From: DAOSEK01 sp035363095
GTDB taxonomy: Archaea; Nanobdellota; Nanobdellia; Woesearchaeales; UBA119
Direction of reading: 5' to 3'
Length of the DNA stretch: 64,000 nt
Assembly: GCA_035363095.1 (NCBI GenBank)
Contig: DAOSEK010000005.1
Location: 1 to 64,000, forward strand
In this document: positions 16,572 to 26,006 of the stretch, piece after piece
Layout: every line of letters begins with the position of its first letter
Position numbering within the stretch: position 1 is the first letter of the stretch
Notes under the pieces: model-generated
The model's database searches: none
What the model saw: the letters and a program-made list of their open reading frames with translations, nothing else
What the model was told of the DNA's origin: nothing
Made by a program: the position numbers and the translations under genes

Positions 16572-17324
16572 TTAATATACTTTAAATAGTTTTCTTAGAA
16601 TGGAATTAACTATTAAAGAGAATAAAATATATGCCCAAATCCAGTTAAGTTTGAATAAAAATAAATCAATTTTCATCTTTTCATTGCTTAGTGTGATGGA
16701 TTTTAGATTTGATTCTACTATATTTTTAGTTACGGGAGCATATTTCTGATTTGAAGTAATTATTACATCTTTTTCAAATGTTCTCTCTTTGTATTTGAAG
16801 CTTATGTTGTATTCGCCAGAATCTGATGCCTTAAATCCATATATAAGCAAACGAGACAGGTTTTCTTCAGGAGTGGATATTAGCTCAAATTCTTTAGGTA
16901 AGATGACTTCAAGTTCAGAAGGCATAACTTCTTCATTAAATGTAAGTGTTGCATTAAAGCTAGAATTGGGCTCTAATGGGTAGTAGGCAAAATTTGAAGA
17001 GAGAAAACTAAATAAAATAATAATTGGAATGAGTGTGTAGATGTTTAACTTAAACGAGTGTTTAAACATCTTGGAACTTGTAGCCATAAGTTCTTTGTTT
17101 AATTCATTTATTTTTTTCACGTCATTTCTGTAAAGCTTCATTTCCTTTTGAAGCTCTTTTTGATGGTCTCTAAGTGATTTCATCTCTTTTTGATCAAGTA
17201 CAAGCTTGCTTGTAATAATAATTATTAAAGCACCTAAAGTTGCAAAGAAAAGCACAGCTAGAGTGGGATGGAGAGCTAGCGTCCAATTGAACAAAAATCC
17301 AAAAGTAGTATCAAAAAAACCCAT
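16572..17324 (-). CDS. DUF106 membrane protein (archaeal Oxa1/EMC3-like insertase)
   Basis: 250 residues. An N-terminal membrane segment (HPTLAVLFFATLGALIIIIT) is followed by a cytosolic amphipathic region with KEMKSLRDHQKELQKEMKLY, another membrane segment, an extracellular beta-rich insert (about residues 125-215), and a C-terminal segment. DUF106 proteins belong to the Oxa1/YidC/EMC3 superfamily of insertases. The gene directly follows secY, the usual archaeal position, which supports a role in membrane protein insertion. The large extracellular insert after the second membrane segment is notable. Confidence 0.85.
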   Translation of the reverse strand: MGFFDTTFGFLFNWTLALHPTLAVLFFATLGALIIIITSKLVLDQKEMKSLRDHQKELQKEMKLYRNDVKKINELNKELMATSSKMFKHSFKLNIYTLIPIIILFSFLSSNFAYYPLEPNSSFNATLTFNEEVMPSELEVILPKEFELISTPEENLSRLLIYGFKASDSGEYNISFKYKERTFEKDVIITSNQKYAPVTKNIVESNLKSITLSNEKMKIDLFLFKLNWIWAYILFSLIVNSILRKLFKVY

Positions 17325-17393
17325 TTTTATCGTTTAAAATACATTATAAGTAAAAATTATATCACAAATATAAAAATAAGAGTAGTTATAATC

Positions 17394-18800
17394 TTATCCT
17401 TTAATAAACTTCCTAACTGCTGGATTCATCTCATTTAGGTGTTGTTTTGTAATATCTTCATAAAGTTTATAGACTATCATTACAGAAAGTAAGATTCCTG
17501 TTCCCCTTGAAAGTGCATTGGTCATATCAGCAAGTGCTGCAAGAAGTCCAACTGAAGCACCTCCCATCACTGTTAAGGGCCAGATGTATCTTGAAAGCAT
17601 CCTTTCTAGTATCTTTGAGTCCCTTCTAAAGCCAGGGATTTGAAGGCCTGAGCTTAATATTTGATTTGCCTGACTTTTTGGGTCCATTCCTGAGGTCTTT
17701 ACCCAGAAAAGTGAAAATAATATAGAACCTCCTACCATTAAGACAAGATAGGTTAAAGCAGCTATTAGAAGCATAGTTGTAAATGAATTATTTATTAAAG
17801 CACCTACTACATTGGGACCTGAAAAATAAACACTGAATTGATCAAGTGCTTGGTTAGTAAAGCGACCTATAAGTCCTAAAACCATGCTTACGTTTGCAAG
17901 CAGTGTTGCAGTTAAAATAACAGGAATATTGCTTGTATAAATAAAGTTAAGTGGCCATCTGATAGCAAATCCTCTGACTCTTCCAGGTGCAAGGGGTATT
18001 TCAATTTTTAGAGCCTGTAAAAATACCGATGCGGCAAATACCACTAAAGTAAAGATAATCCTTAAGCTATTTGATAGCACTACGGCAACATCTCCTTTTG
18101 ATAGGGCCTGAAATATTGCAAGTAAAGCGCCATCATAATACTCTCCACCTGTTATTCTTAGCCAACTGAAAGTCTCGATGAATATAGTTCTGCTCACACC
18201 CGCTACAATGAAAAGGCTTATTCCTGAACCAAATCCCCACTTGGAAAGCAAATCATCCATAAGCATTACTAAAAATCCACCAATACAAACCTGCACAAAC
18301 AATAATATTTTGAGTGAAGTGATTTGACTTGCACTAAGCTCAACTGCGCCTTCAACAAAGTTTGAGATGAATGAGGCACTAGCAGGGTCATAGAACTTTG
18401 CAGCCGTAAGCCCACCAAGGAAAACATATATTGCTCCTTCTAAGAATATAAAAATAACAGATAATACCTTTTGAAGCGCCTGAAACTTCTTTCTGCCGTC
18501 TTCACTAGTCATATCAATTTTGACAATCTCTGCACCAACTAAAAGTTGCAAAACGATTGAAGATGTTACAATAGGCCCAATTCCAAGGCTTAAAAGGGAA
18601 CCAAATGTTGCTCCAATCAGGATTGAGAGCATTTTAAACCTTTCAGTTTCTTGGGCAGGAAGCCCAAATAATGGGACTAGTGTTAAAACGAAATAGATTA
18701 CTAAAATAAGCAAAGTCCACTTAAGCTTTGTATTAAAAGAAACCATCTGCTGAGTGGGTTTTTGAACATCAGGGATGTATTTTGCGAACTTATCAATCAT
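17394..18800 (-). CDS. secY: Protein translocase subunit SecY
   Basis: About 468 residues, ten membrane segments, forming the Sec61/SecY channel. Recognised pieces are LFGLPAQ, SLGIGPIVTSSIVLQLLVG (plug/TM2 region), LDDLLSKWGFGSGISLFI and KIEIPLAPGRVRGFAIRWPL (cytosolic loop). The start is the ATG at 18800 (MIDKFAKYIPDV, a typical archaeal SecY opening); the five extra residues upstream are not expected. It is the next-to-last gene of the ribosomal operon, after uL15. Confidence 0.96.
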   Translation of the reverse strand: MIDKFAKYIPDVQKPTQQMVSFNTKLKWTLLILVIYFVLTLVPLFGLPAQETERFKMLSILIGATFGSLLSLGIGPIVTSSIVLQLLVGAEIVKIDMTSEDGRKKFQALQKVLSVIFIFLEGAIYVFLGGLTAAKFYDPASASFISNFVEGAVELSASQITSLKILLFVQVCIGGFLVMLMDDLLSKWGFGSGISLFIVAGVSRTIFIETFSWLRITGGEYYDGALLAIFQALSKGDVAVVLSNSLRIIFTLVVFAASVFLQALKIEIPLAPGRVRGFAIRWPLNFIYTSNIPVILTATLLANVSMVLGLIGRFTNQALDQFSVYFSGPNVVGALINNSFTTMLLIAALTYLVLMVGGSILFSLFWVKTSGMDPKSQANQILSSGLQIPGFRRDSKILERMLSRYIWPLTVMGGASVGLLAALADMTNALSRGTGILLSVMIVYKLYEDITKQHLNEMNPAVRKFIKG

Positions 18801-18937
18801 TTTTAAACACAGCACATTTATAGTTTTTAAAGCTTACTATTGAAATACTTTTATTTTTTTAACCAAAATCAAACCGTTCTTTTGACCTGTTCTTTAGTGT
18901 TTCTATTTAGCGTTTCTAAATGTTTCACTTGAAATCT

Positions 18938-19447
18938 TTAATCTAGATCTTCATCTGAAGAATCCTTTTGGCTATCTGAGTTTTTAGCAGAAACTTTAGT
19001 CTCTATTGTTTTAACACTGCCTTTTGCGATTTTTATTTTCTCAATTGCTTTTTGAGATGCAGAATCTACGTTTATGTTGATTGCAAAAGAAATATTTCCT
19101 TTGCCTAATAGTTTAGTATATTTTGTCTTTGAAAGGTCAAGTGAATAGCTGTTTCCTTCTTTTTTGGCTACACCTTCTGCTAGAAAGGTTGGAAGCATCG
19201 ATTCAATCTCATTAAGGTTTATTGTGCAATAGTTTACCCTTAAAGAGGGTTTTCTTTTAAATCCATGCTTGCCTTCGAAATTTTTTATGGTCCAAAAGCT
19301 AGGTCTTTTTGCATCTGCTCTTTTACCTGAGCCTGCATTACCTCTTCCACCTTTGTTTCCTGCACCTCTTGCTTTTTTCTTGCCACCAGTGCCATGAGTG
19401 TGTGAGCCACGCATCCTTGAACTTTTCTTTCTTTTAAGAACTGTCAT
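18938..19447 (-). CDS. rpl15: Ribosomal protein uL15
   Basis: 169 residues. The glycine- and basic-rich N-terminus (KKKARGAGNKGGRGNAGSGK after MRGSHTHGTG) and GKHGFKRK identify L15. It binds 23S rRNA in the large subunit. A short acidic/serine C-terminal tail (SDSQKDSSDEDLD) extends past the globular domain. Position between uL30 and SecY is canonical. Confidence 0.95.
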   Translation of the reverse strand: MTVLKRKKSSRMRGSHTHGTGGKKKARGAGNKGGRGNAGSGKRADAKRPSFWTIKNFEGKHGFKRKPSLRVNYCTINLNEIESMLPTFLAEGVAKKEGNSYSLDLSKTKYTKLLGKGNISFAININVDSASQKAIEKIKIAKGSVKTIETKVSAKNSDSQKDSSDEDLD

Positions 19448-19563
19448 ATTTAATCCCCTTTAATCATTTAATCATTTTTTCTTGTTTTATTTTTTTTTAA
19501 ATATTAGTCGTTTTTAATTAATTATTTTTTTATAGTTTAATCAGTCTATTTAGACAACTTGTT

Positions 19564-19609
19564 ATTTGATTATTTTGCGATTTGATTATTTTGCGATTTG
19601 ATTATTTTG
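19564..19609. repeat. 16-bp tandem repeat, three copies
   Basis: The unit atttgattattttgcg is repeated at 19564, 19580 and 19596, in the spacer just past the uL30 stop codon. Confidence 0.7.
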
Positions 19610-19610
19610 A

Positions 19611-20018
19611 TTAAATCATTCGTTTGATAAGTTTTTCAAAGTCCTCTTGTTTCCACTTGCCTAAAGCACCTTGGTTTGTTTTTGGCTTTTTGATTGTTCC
19701 TTTAAATCCACCTTTTGGCGGAGATAATCTAAAGGATGCAATTTTACTATCAGTTGATAAATTCTTTCTTTTAGAATTCACTTCTTCTAAAATACTTTTT
19801 GATATGTTTGAATAGGCAGTATAATCCTTTAATCTCGAAACGATTCCTTTAAAAGAATCACTTTCAGGAAATATCGCAAGTGTGTGTTTTCTTAAAAGCC
19901 TTAAACTTTTAAGACTTAAGCGAACATCTGGAGATAAATCGTGAAGCCCTCTTATTAGTACTACTCCCATAAGATCTCCTTTTTTTTGATCTTTAGTGCT
20001 TGATTCTTCTTTTGCCAT
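19611..20018 (-). CDS. rpl30: Ribosomal protein uL30
   Basis: About 135 residues. The L30 domain begins MGVVLIRGLHDLSPDVR after a 16-residue charged extension, and continues with SLRLLRKHTLAIFPES. The archaeal long form (about 150 aa) is expected; this is slightly short. Start at the ATG 20018; a TTG two codons upstream is not needed. It lies between uS5 and uL15. Confidence 0.93.
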   Translation of the reverse strand: MAKEESSTKDQKKGDLMGVVLIRGLHDLSPDVRLSLKSLRLLRKHTLAIFPESDSFKGIVSRLKDYTAYSNISKSILEEVNSKRKNLSTDSKIASFRLSPPKGGFKGTIKKPKTNQGALGKWKQEDFEKLIKRMI

Positions 20019-20262
20019 TTTCAATCATTTCCATTAAATATTTTGCATGTTTGTTTTTTGCATACTCATATTATATGCATATTTAAGTATTAGTATAGTT
20101 AATAATTTCTGATGTTTAATTTTTGATGTTTTTTATTTTCATGTTTTTAATCTTAATGTTTTTTAATTGAATGTTAAAATGCTATGTTTTAGCATATTTA
20201 AAACGACATCGATATTTCCAAAATGAAATCTTTATATGAAATGTTTTTTTAAAGCTAGGTTT

Positions 20263-21240
20263 CTAATTTGTGGTTGTTGTGTTTTCTTCTTTTGATTCTT
20301 TCAAAGACTCACTTACTTGTTGATTGTTATGTTGTTCTTGCTCTTCTATTTTTATTGAGCCATCTGCAATCCCTAGCGCTTTTCTTTGTATTGGGCTTAC
20401 TTTCATCCGAGTTAGTTTTTTTAATGCATTTACAGTTGCGTTTACGAATGTAAGTTTGTTTCGGGTTTGACCTTCTACCCTGCACCATACATCTTTTATT
20501 CCTGCTTTTTCAAGTATCTTTGCAATCTCTTTTTCTACGATAAGGCCTTTACCTTTAGGTGCAGGCAAAAGCTCAACAATTACAGAAGAACACTTGCCTG
20601 TGACTTTATATGGAATTGAATGAGGTTCAGCACAATTACATACCCATGAACCACAACCTCTTCTAATCTTAAATATGTTCATCTTTGATTTTCGAATTGC
20701 CTTCTCTCTTGCAGGCACAGTTTCTTTGGCTTTTCCCACGCCTATTCCTACATGTCCATTTCCGTCTCCACAAACAGAGCAGGTGCAAAAGTGAGGTTTA
20801 TTTCCTTCTTCAGTTTTCTTTTGGGTTTGTCTAAAAACCCTTTTTTGTCCACCACCAAACTTTCCTTTGGCTTGTCCAATCATTAAGAGATCTGCGTTCA
20901 TATTAGGTAAAAGAGCGTCTACAATCTCTTCTTCTAAAATCGCTTGCCCTTTATCAAGGATATCATCAATAGCCTTTATTTTTCCATCTTTGACTAATCT
21001 GCCAAGCTCTGTTTTCGGAACCCAGTTATCTATTTCCTTTGAGATTGAAGGAACTGGAACTATTTCCTCATCTGAATTGCTCACATCTTCAGACTCTGAT
21101 TCACCTTCGGGTGATAGCTCTTTTTTCTTTAAGATCTTTTTTTCATCTTTTTTAAAACCTTTTTTTACATCTCTTCTTGGGAAAATTGGCTTTTTGCCTT
21201 TACTTTTTTCCGATTTTCCTTTTTTTGTGTTTTCTACCAT
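20263..21240 (-). CDS. rps5: Ribosomal protein uS5 with N-terminal extension
   Basis: About 325 residues, against about 210-240 usual. The first roughly 70 residues are a charged low-complexity extension (GFKKDEKKILKKKELSPEGE region). The double-stranded-RNA-binding S5 domain follows, with VPKTELGRLVKDGKI, GDGNGHVGIGVGKAKE and the archaeal cysteine-bearing RRGCGSWVCNCAEPHSIPY. Two further cysteines (CTCSVC) precede the GNGHVG motif and may bind a metal (inference). The C-terminal 25 residues are again low complexity. The ATG at 21240 follows a ttgat ribosome-binding-like sequence. Confidence 0.95.
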   Translation of the reverse strand: MVENTKKGKSEKSKGKKPIFPRRDVKKGFKKDEKKILKKKELSPEGESESEDVSNSDEEIVPVPSISKEIDNWVPKTELGRLVKDGKIKAIDDILDKGQAILEEEIVDALLPNMNADLLMIGQAKGKFGGGQKRVFRQTQKKTEEGNKPHFCTCSVCGDGNGHVGIGVGKAKETVPAREKAIRKSKMNIFKIRRGCGSWVCNCAEPHSIPYKVTGKCSSVIVELLPAPKGKGLIVEKEIAKILEKAGIKDVWCRVEGQTRNKLTFVNATVNALKKLTRMKVSPIQRKALGIADGSIKIEEQEQHNNQQVSESLKESKEENTTTTN

Positions 21241-21336
21241 GAATATCAAGCCTTTAATTTTTTTTTGAAATATTATTTATTTTATTAGGTATTTTTTTAG
21301 TTTTTAGGTATTTTGTTATTCTTTTTTAAAAAATCT

Positions 21337-22068
21337 TTAATCGTTTTTTCCTTTTTCACCCAAGGCATTAGACTTAGCTGATTTGGAATCGGTTTTAATA
21401 GTGGTTACAACAGATTTTACATCAGATTTTGCAGAGGATTTGGCAGAGGGTTTGGCAGAGGGTTTGGCAGTAGATTTTGTGTTTGAAAGTTTATTGGTTT
21501 GTTTTATTTTCTCTAAAACATTATTGAAGAGTTCTGTTATCTTTTCAGTGTCAATTTTTTCTTTTAAGTGATATGAATATCTCTTGTCATAAAGTCCTTT
21601 TTGTTTAAGTTGTTTAACATGATTAGTTATATGTTTTCCTGAGATTCTATCCTCTGTTGGAAAAACTGCTGGGTCTACTTCCATTGAAACACTTGAATCA
21701 ACTACTCCTTTTGCAAAGGCATAATATTTTCCTCCTTTTTTAGGGGTAATCATTCCGGTGTCAAAAATAACTTCAGGTAAATTTTTCTCCAAAAGTAATT
21801 TTCCAAAGTAATATCCAAATAAGTATGAAGTAGGGAGATTTGATGATGTAAAGCTCCAACCAAATGCGTTTAGGGACTTTGCATTTGCATCAGCTAAAAC
21901 CTCGTCACCTTTTAGGTTGAATTTGATTGCCTGAGCCCTTATGTTTCTGGAACCATAACTAATAAGTAACCTAATCTGTCCTGATTTTAAGAGCTTTATC
22001 CTTCTATCATAGCTCGTTTTTCCTTCCCTTTTCCTCCTAAAAGGAATCATTCTTGTGCTTTTTTTCAT
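21337..22068 (-). CDS. rpl18: Ribosomal protein uL18 with repetitive tail
   Basis: About 243 residues. The L18 core (FRRKREGKTSYDRRIKLLKS, FGWSFTSSNLPTSYLFGY, FPTEDRISGKHIT) is typical of archaea and binds 5S rRNA. The last 50 residues form a Lys/Ser/Ala repetitive tail with STAKPSAKPSAKSSAKSD. The ATG at 22068 is used, five bases after the eL19 stop. Confidence 0.94.
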   Translation of the reverse strand: MKKSTRMIPFRRKREGKTSYDRRIKLLKSGQIRLLISYGSRNIRAQAIKFNLKGDEVLADANAKSLNAFGWSFTSSNLPTSYLFGYYFGKLLLEKNLPEVIFDTGMITPKKGGKYYAFAKGVVDSSVSMEVDPAVFPTEDRISGKHITNHVKQLKQKGLYDKRYSYHLKEKIDTEKITELFNNVLEKIKQTNKLSNTKSTAKPSAKPSAKSSAKSDVKSVVTTIKTDSKSAKSNALGEKGKND

Positions 22069-22073
22069 GTTGA

Positions 22074-22517
22074 TCATTCCTTGTGCTTGTCGGCAATGTA
22101 GAGTTTTAGGTGTCTTAGGCTTCTGAAAAATCCACCTTTTACAAGGTAGTATAGTTTTTTAAAGGATTCATTTGAGATTTTACCTTTCTCCTTTAGATAC
22201 TTTAGGAATTCTCTTTGCTTTCTTGTAATGTTTATTCTTTGCTCTCTTTTTGAAAGTCTTGCATTTTTAGTGCCTTTTCTTGAGCCCGGACCTTTTTGAT
22301 TATTTTTCTTTTTTTGTTTTCTAATCTTATTGGCCCTAACTCTTGAGACTCCTTTTTTCTGCTTGACTGTGATGATTCCACTTTTTATTAATCCTCTTAC
22401 ATCAGCTTTTGTAATCGCATCTTTTATCTCTTCAGAAGCGCTACTTTGCACCACTATTCTCTTCTTAGAGACTTTCATCACTTTTCCTGCAAGCTTTTTT
22501 TGGAAATTAAGTTTCAT
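22074..22517 (-). CDS. rpl19e: Ribosomal protein eL19
   Basis: 147 residues, large-subunit protein restricted to archaea and eukaryotes. It has KKLAGKVMKVSKKRIVV, DVRGLIKSGIITVKQKKGVS, and the rRNA-binding basic helix KKNNQKGPGSRKGTKNARLS. Length is normal, and there is no tail here, unlike several neighbours. It lies between eL32 and uL18. Confidence 0.95.
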   Translation of the reverse strand: MKLNFQKKLAGKVMKVSKKRIVVQSSASEEIKDAITKADVRGLIKSGIITVKQKKGVSRVRANKIRKQKKKNNQKGPGSRKGTKNARLSKREQRINITRKQREFLKYLKEKGKISNESFKKLYYLVKGGFFRSLRHLKLYIADKHKE

Positions 22518-22700
22518 AAATCATCACTTTTTTCTTTTGGATTAGGTATTTGTTTTTATTTGTTTTTTTTATTTGTTTTTTTTATTTGTTGTTTTTTGTT
22601 TTTCATTTAAAGGATTTTTAGTTATATTTTTTATCTATTGTTATATTTTTTATCTGTTTTTTGTCAATGGTTTTGTTAATAGTTTTCTTTAAAAAATCTC

Positions 22701-23378
22701 CTAACTTTTTTGAGTTAGAAGTTTATCCCAATCCTTTTTCTCTTTTAATTTTTCATCTTCGAGTAAAACATCAGAAGAAGACTTTTGATCACTTGGTTTG
22801 AGTTTTTCCTCAGCATCTTTGGATTTTGAAGATTTATTAGATTCTAAATCTTTTTGCGTTTTGGCTTTTGAATCCTCAGATTTATCTTTTTTTTCTGCTT
22901 TTTTTGCTGATTCTTTCTTTTTTGCCTTTCTTTCAAGTCTTATCTTCTTTCTTTTTTCTAACTCTTCAATAGCAGATTTTGCAAATGCATCTGCATCCTT
23001 GTAGTTATAAACAATAATTCCTAACTCTTTAGCACTTTTGATTATATCAAGTCTTTTTTTAGTGCCGACAGTTGAACCTATTACACATACATGAGTTTTC
23101 TTATCAACTTTTTTGAGTTGAGAGACATTTGAGATTATTGCAATAGAAAGTCCATTTCTAAGCAATCCTTTTACCTTTGAAGGAGAGCCATATCCTAGAT
23201 TTACTTTTGAAGGATGGCCTCTTTTTCCTAGCCTCATCTTTGATTGTGAACCTTTTGGAGCTCTCCAACCAGGATTATTTGAAAGCCTCTTCTTTTTATT
23301 TACATCCTGTCTTTGGAATTTAGGCTTTCTTTTTTTTACATCGTGCCTGATTTTGAGTAACTCTTTAACATTTGCCAT
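22701..23378 (-). CDS. rpl32e: Ribosomal protein eL32 with C-terminal extension
   Basis: 225 residues. The L32e core (about 1-140) has KKRKPKFQRQDVNKKKRL, WRAPKGSQSKMRL, GKRGHPSKVNLGYGSP and VNL motifs. From about residue 140 it continues as a Lys/Glu/Ser-rich low-complexity tail of some 85 residues, absent from most homologues. The intergenic stretch after its stop (22545-22600) is a ttttatttg microrepeat. Confidence 0.94.
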   Translation of the reverse strand: MANVKELLKIRHDVKKRKPKFQRQDVNKKKRLSNNPGWRAPKGSQSKMRLGKRGHPSKVNLGYGSPSKVKGLLRNGLSIAIISNVSQLKKVDKKTHVCVIGSTVGTKKRLDIIKSAKELGIIVYNYKDADAFAKSAIEELEKRKKIRLERKAKKKESAKKAEKKDKSEDSKAKTQKDLESNKSSKSKDAEEKLKPSDQKSSSDVLLEDEKLKEKKDWDKLLTQKS

Positions 23379-23390
23379 GTTATCTTCACC

Positions 23391-23939
23391 TTAAATAATC
23401 TGTTTACCTGCCTTTTCGATTATGTAGATTCCATCTTGAAACCTTCTTTTGTCCCTATCAGTGATCCTTGTTAGTGCTTCAATCTTTCCAGCGGCGGCAC
23501 CTACGATAGCCTTATCAGTTCCACTGACTTCAATGATATCGCCACTAACCTTTAATTGGACAGATGAGGGTACTTTTACAAGTCTTGCTATTTTTTCACC
23601 TAAAAAGTTTTTTACACTCAAGGTATTTTCCTTTGTTGTGACAGTCATAGGAAAATGGCTTGAACAAACTTTTAGTTTATAATTAAAACCCTCAGAGACT
23701 CCTTTAATCATACTTTTGATGATGGATTCAAATGTTCCTTGAAACATCTTTTCTCTTTTTGTTGCATTTAAAGAAGTAAGTGTCACAAAGCCATCTTCTA
23801 TTGTTATTAAGATTGTATTTTTGAAAAGTTCTTTTTTATTCTCTCCTAGTTTTCCTTTTACAATTAATAGGTTGTTTTCATATGCTACTGTTACATCCTT
23901 TGGGATTGCAACCTTTTTTTCCATTTTTTCTGCTTTCAT
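23391..23939 (-). CDS. rpl6: Ribosomal protein uL6
   Basis: About 182 residues, two L6-type domains. MEKKVAIPKDVTVAYENN and the C-terminal signature TRITDRDKRRFQDGIYII fit archaeal L6. The start is the ATG at 23939; the apparent upstream GTG belongs to the gtgat ribosome-binding sequence. Normal length without a tail. It follows uS8 and precedes eL32. Confidence 0.95.
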   Translation of the reverse strand: MKAEKMEKKVAIPKDVTVAYENNLLIVKGKLGENKKELFKNTILITIEDGFVTLTSLNATKREKMFQGTFESIIKSMIKGVSEGFNYKLKVCSSHFPMTVTTKENTLSVKNFLGEKIARLVKVPSSVQLKVSGDIIEVSGTDKAIVGAAAGKIEALTRITDRDKRRFQDGIYIIEKAGKQII

Positions 23940-24068
23940 GTTGATCACAAATCATAAATTAATCAAAATTAATTGAAATAAATCGGGATTAATCGAAATA
24001 AACCTAAATAAATATTTGGTAGATTTTGGCTTTTTTTGCATAGTTTTTTTATGAGATGATTGATTTAA

Positions 24069-24461
24069 TCAGTAACAATATGCAATGAGCCTACCTCCAG
24101 TTTTTTTGTTTTTAGCTTCAATATGAGTCATTAATCCGTAGGGTGTTGAGATTATTAATATTCCAAATCCTACTGCAGGTAAAAACTGTTTTTCATATCT
24201 ATCAAAAGTATCCATTGTGACAGCAAATCTTGGTTTTATAGCACCACATTTGTTTATGTGACCTAATAGGTTTAATTGAAGTATTCTTCCACGCGTGGTG
24301 TTTGTAAGGGCGTATTCGCCTAAGTACATATTCTCTTTTAACAAATCAAAAACTTTAAGCATAAGATTTGAAACCGGAACTATTTGTATTTCTTTTTTAC
24401 CTGCTTTCTCTGCATTGTTAATCTTTGAAAGCGCATCTGCGATTGGATCATTTAAAACCAT
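24069..24461 (-). CDS. rps8: Ribosomal protein uS8
   Basis: 130 residues, normal length. NDPIADALSKINNAEKAGK at the N-terminus and GFGILIISTPYGLMTHIEAK with GGRLIAYCY at the end are diagnostic. It binds the central domain of 16S rRNA. The start lies nine bases after the uS14 stop. Confidence 0.95.
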   Translation of the reverse strand: MVLNDPIADALSKINNAEKAGKKEIQIVPVSNLMLKVFDLLKENMYLGEYALTNTTRGRILQLNLLGHINKCGAIKPRFAVTMDTFDRYEKQFLPAVGFGILIISTPYGLMTHIEAKNKKTGGRLIAYCY

Positions 24462-24470
24462 TTTACATCC

Positions 24471-24701
24471 TCAACTATATTTTTTAAAACCTATTTTTGT
24501 AGCAATCTCCCTAAAACAATGCCTGCATAAATGAAGACCGTATTTTGAGATATGGCCTCCTGCTCGTCCACACCTTCTGCATCTGTTAAACCCTTTTCCA
24601 AACTTTCTTTCTTTTGGAGCTGAATGCTTGTTGAATTTGACAAGTATTGCGGGTTTTGATTTTAATTGGACATAGACTTTTTTATAATTTGATGCTGCCA
24701 T
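24471..24701 (-). CDS. rps14: Ribosomal protein uS14, zinc-binding type
   Basis: 76 residues. The zinc finger is CRRCGRAGGHISKYGLHLC followed by RHC, with the first pair at CRRC and second at CRHC. The end GFKKYS is typical of archaeal S14. Slightly longer N-terminus than the family minimum (about 55-60 aa). It lies between uL5 and uS8. Confidence 0.95.
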   Translation of the reverse strand: MAASNYKKVYVQLKSKPAILVKFNKHSAPKERKFGKGFNRCRRCGRAGGHISKYGLHLCRHCFREIATKIGFKKYS

Positions 24702-24717
24702 GAATATTCCTCCCTAA

Positions 24718-25257
24718 TTATTCGACCTCCACGCCGAATTTGTTTTTGATAAATGCAATTGCTTCGTTTTTTGTGATTATGTGCTTTTTTCCAATTTTAG
24801 ATTTGAAATCCTTCCTTTTTTTCACGCGATATCCTGCTCTTGATAATGTTACACTAACTTGAAGACCTAAAATCCCTAAAGCGTGGTCATATTCTACGCT
24901 GGGGATATCTATGTATTCCTTTATTCCGAAAGAAAAGTTGCCAAAGTCATCAAAAGATTTCTCTGAAAGCTTGTTATCAAGTGCTTTTAATAATGCTGAG
25001 AGCTTTTCATTTGCAGTCTCTTTTCTTAGTGTAACCATTGCGCCTACTGGAAGCCCTGGTCTTACAGACCATGTAGGAATTCTTTTTTGGCTTACAGTTT
25101 TAACAGGTTTTTTACCAGATATTTTTTCAAGTAATATTAGTGCTTTTTCTAATAGTTCTGGGCTTACATTAGTACCCATACTAAGAGTAATTTTTTCTAC
25201 GAAAATCTCTTTATTTGGATTTTCACCCTTTGGTTTTTTTTGTTTTTGTGACTCCAT
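24718..25257 (-). CDS. rpl5: Ribosomal protein uL5
   Basis: 179 residues, 5S rRNA-binding L5. KITLSMGTNVSPELLEKA, RIPTWSVRPGLPVGAMVTLR and the beta segment FSFGIKEYIDIPSVEYDHA identify it. A 15-residue basic extension precedes the domain. Standard position after eS4. Confidence 0.95.
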   Translation of the reverse strand: MESQKQKKPKGENPNKEIFVEKITLSMGTNVSPELLEKALILLEKISGKKPVKTVSQKRIPTWSVRPGLPVGAMVTLRKETANEKLSALLKALDNKLSEKSFDDFGNFSFGIKEYIDIPSVEYDHALGILGLQVSVTLSRAGYRVKKRKDFKSKIGKKHIITKNEAIAFIKNKFGVEVE

Positions 25258-25276
25258 TTAAACATCATCCTCTTGA

Positions 25277-25978
25277 TTAAAACACACTGATTGAAGGAGA
25301 TTTTTCGCCAATTGCGATTACACTTTTTTTGTCCACTTCAATAGCAGTTTCCTCAGAATTGACAACTAATATATCATTTTCAAGCACTTCACTTATTGTT
25401 CCATGCCTGCCAATGTGTTTCCCATTAAGTATGCATACAAAAGAGCCTTTTTTTAAAGGAATATGCTCTATTATCTCTATTTTTGGAAGTTTTATTAACA
25501 AAGCCTCACCTACAGTATATTGCTTTGTATCTTTTTCAGTGACTAATATATTTATTCCGGATTCAAGATTTAATTGTAATTTTTTTCCTTTAAGCAAGGT
25601 CTTTCCGATTATTCTTAAAACGTTAAATTCAGATTCGTTTTGAGGTATTTTTATTATAGATAGTCTGCCTAATTTGTCAAAAACAAGTCTGTAGTGAGAC
25701 TGAATATTTGGCAAATTTAATACATCAAAAAGCCCTATTGGAAACGTGTATGAATCAATTAATTTTCCATTTACAAGTATTTCTTTTGCATTGATTAGCT
25801 GTTTTACTTCTTTAGCATTGCTGGCAAGCTTTAGCATATCCCTTATTACAACTACCAAAGGCAATGTCTGTGATAGTGGTCTTGGACCTACTGTTGGCCT
25901 TGCAACGAATTTGTTTTCTTTCCTGCGTATTGGCCAGGTTCTTGGAACTGATATTCTTTTGATATGATTTGCTACCAT
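25277..25978 (-). CDS. rps4e: Ribosomal protein eS4
   Basis: 233 residues. HIKRISVPRTWPIRRKENKF, then an S4-like RNA-binding segment (LKLASNAKEVKQLINAKEIL) and a central domain. A C-terminal KOW segment (VCILNGKHIGRHGTISEV) completes the archaeal/eukaryotic S4e family. Length normal. It lies between uL24 and uL5. Confidence 0.95.
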   Translation of the reverse strand: MVANHIKRISVPRTWPIRRKENKFVARPTVGPRPLSQTLPLVVVIRDMLKLASNAKEVKQLINAKEILVNGKLIDSYTFPIGLFDVLNLPNIQSHYRLVFDKLGRLSIIKIPQNESEFNVLRIIGKTLLKGKKLQLNLESGINILVTEKDTKQYTVGEALLIKLPKIEIIEHIPLKKGSFVCILNGKHIGRHGTISEVLENDILVVNSEETAIEVDKKSVIAIGEKSPSISVF

Positions 25979-26006
25979 TTTATCATCACTTTTTTAATTA
26001 GTCTTA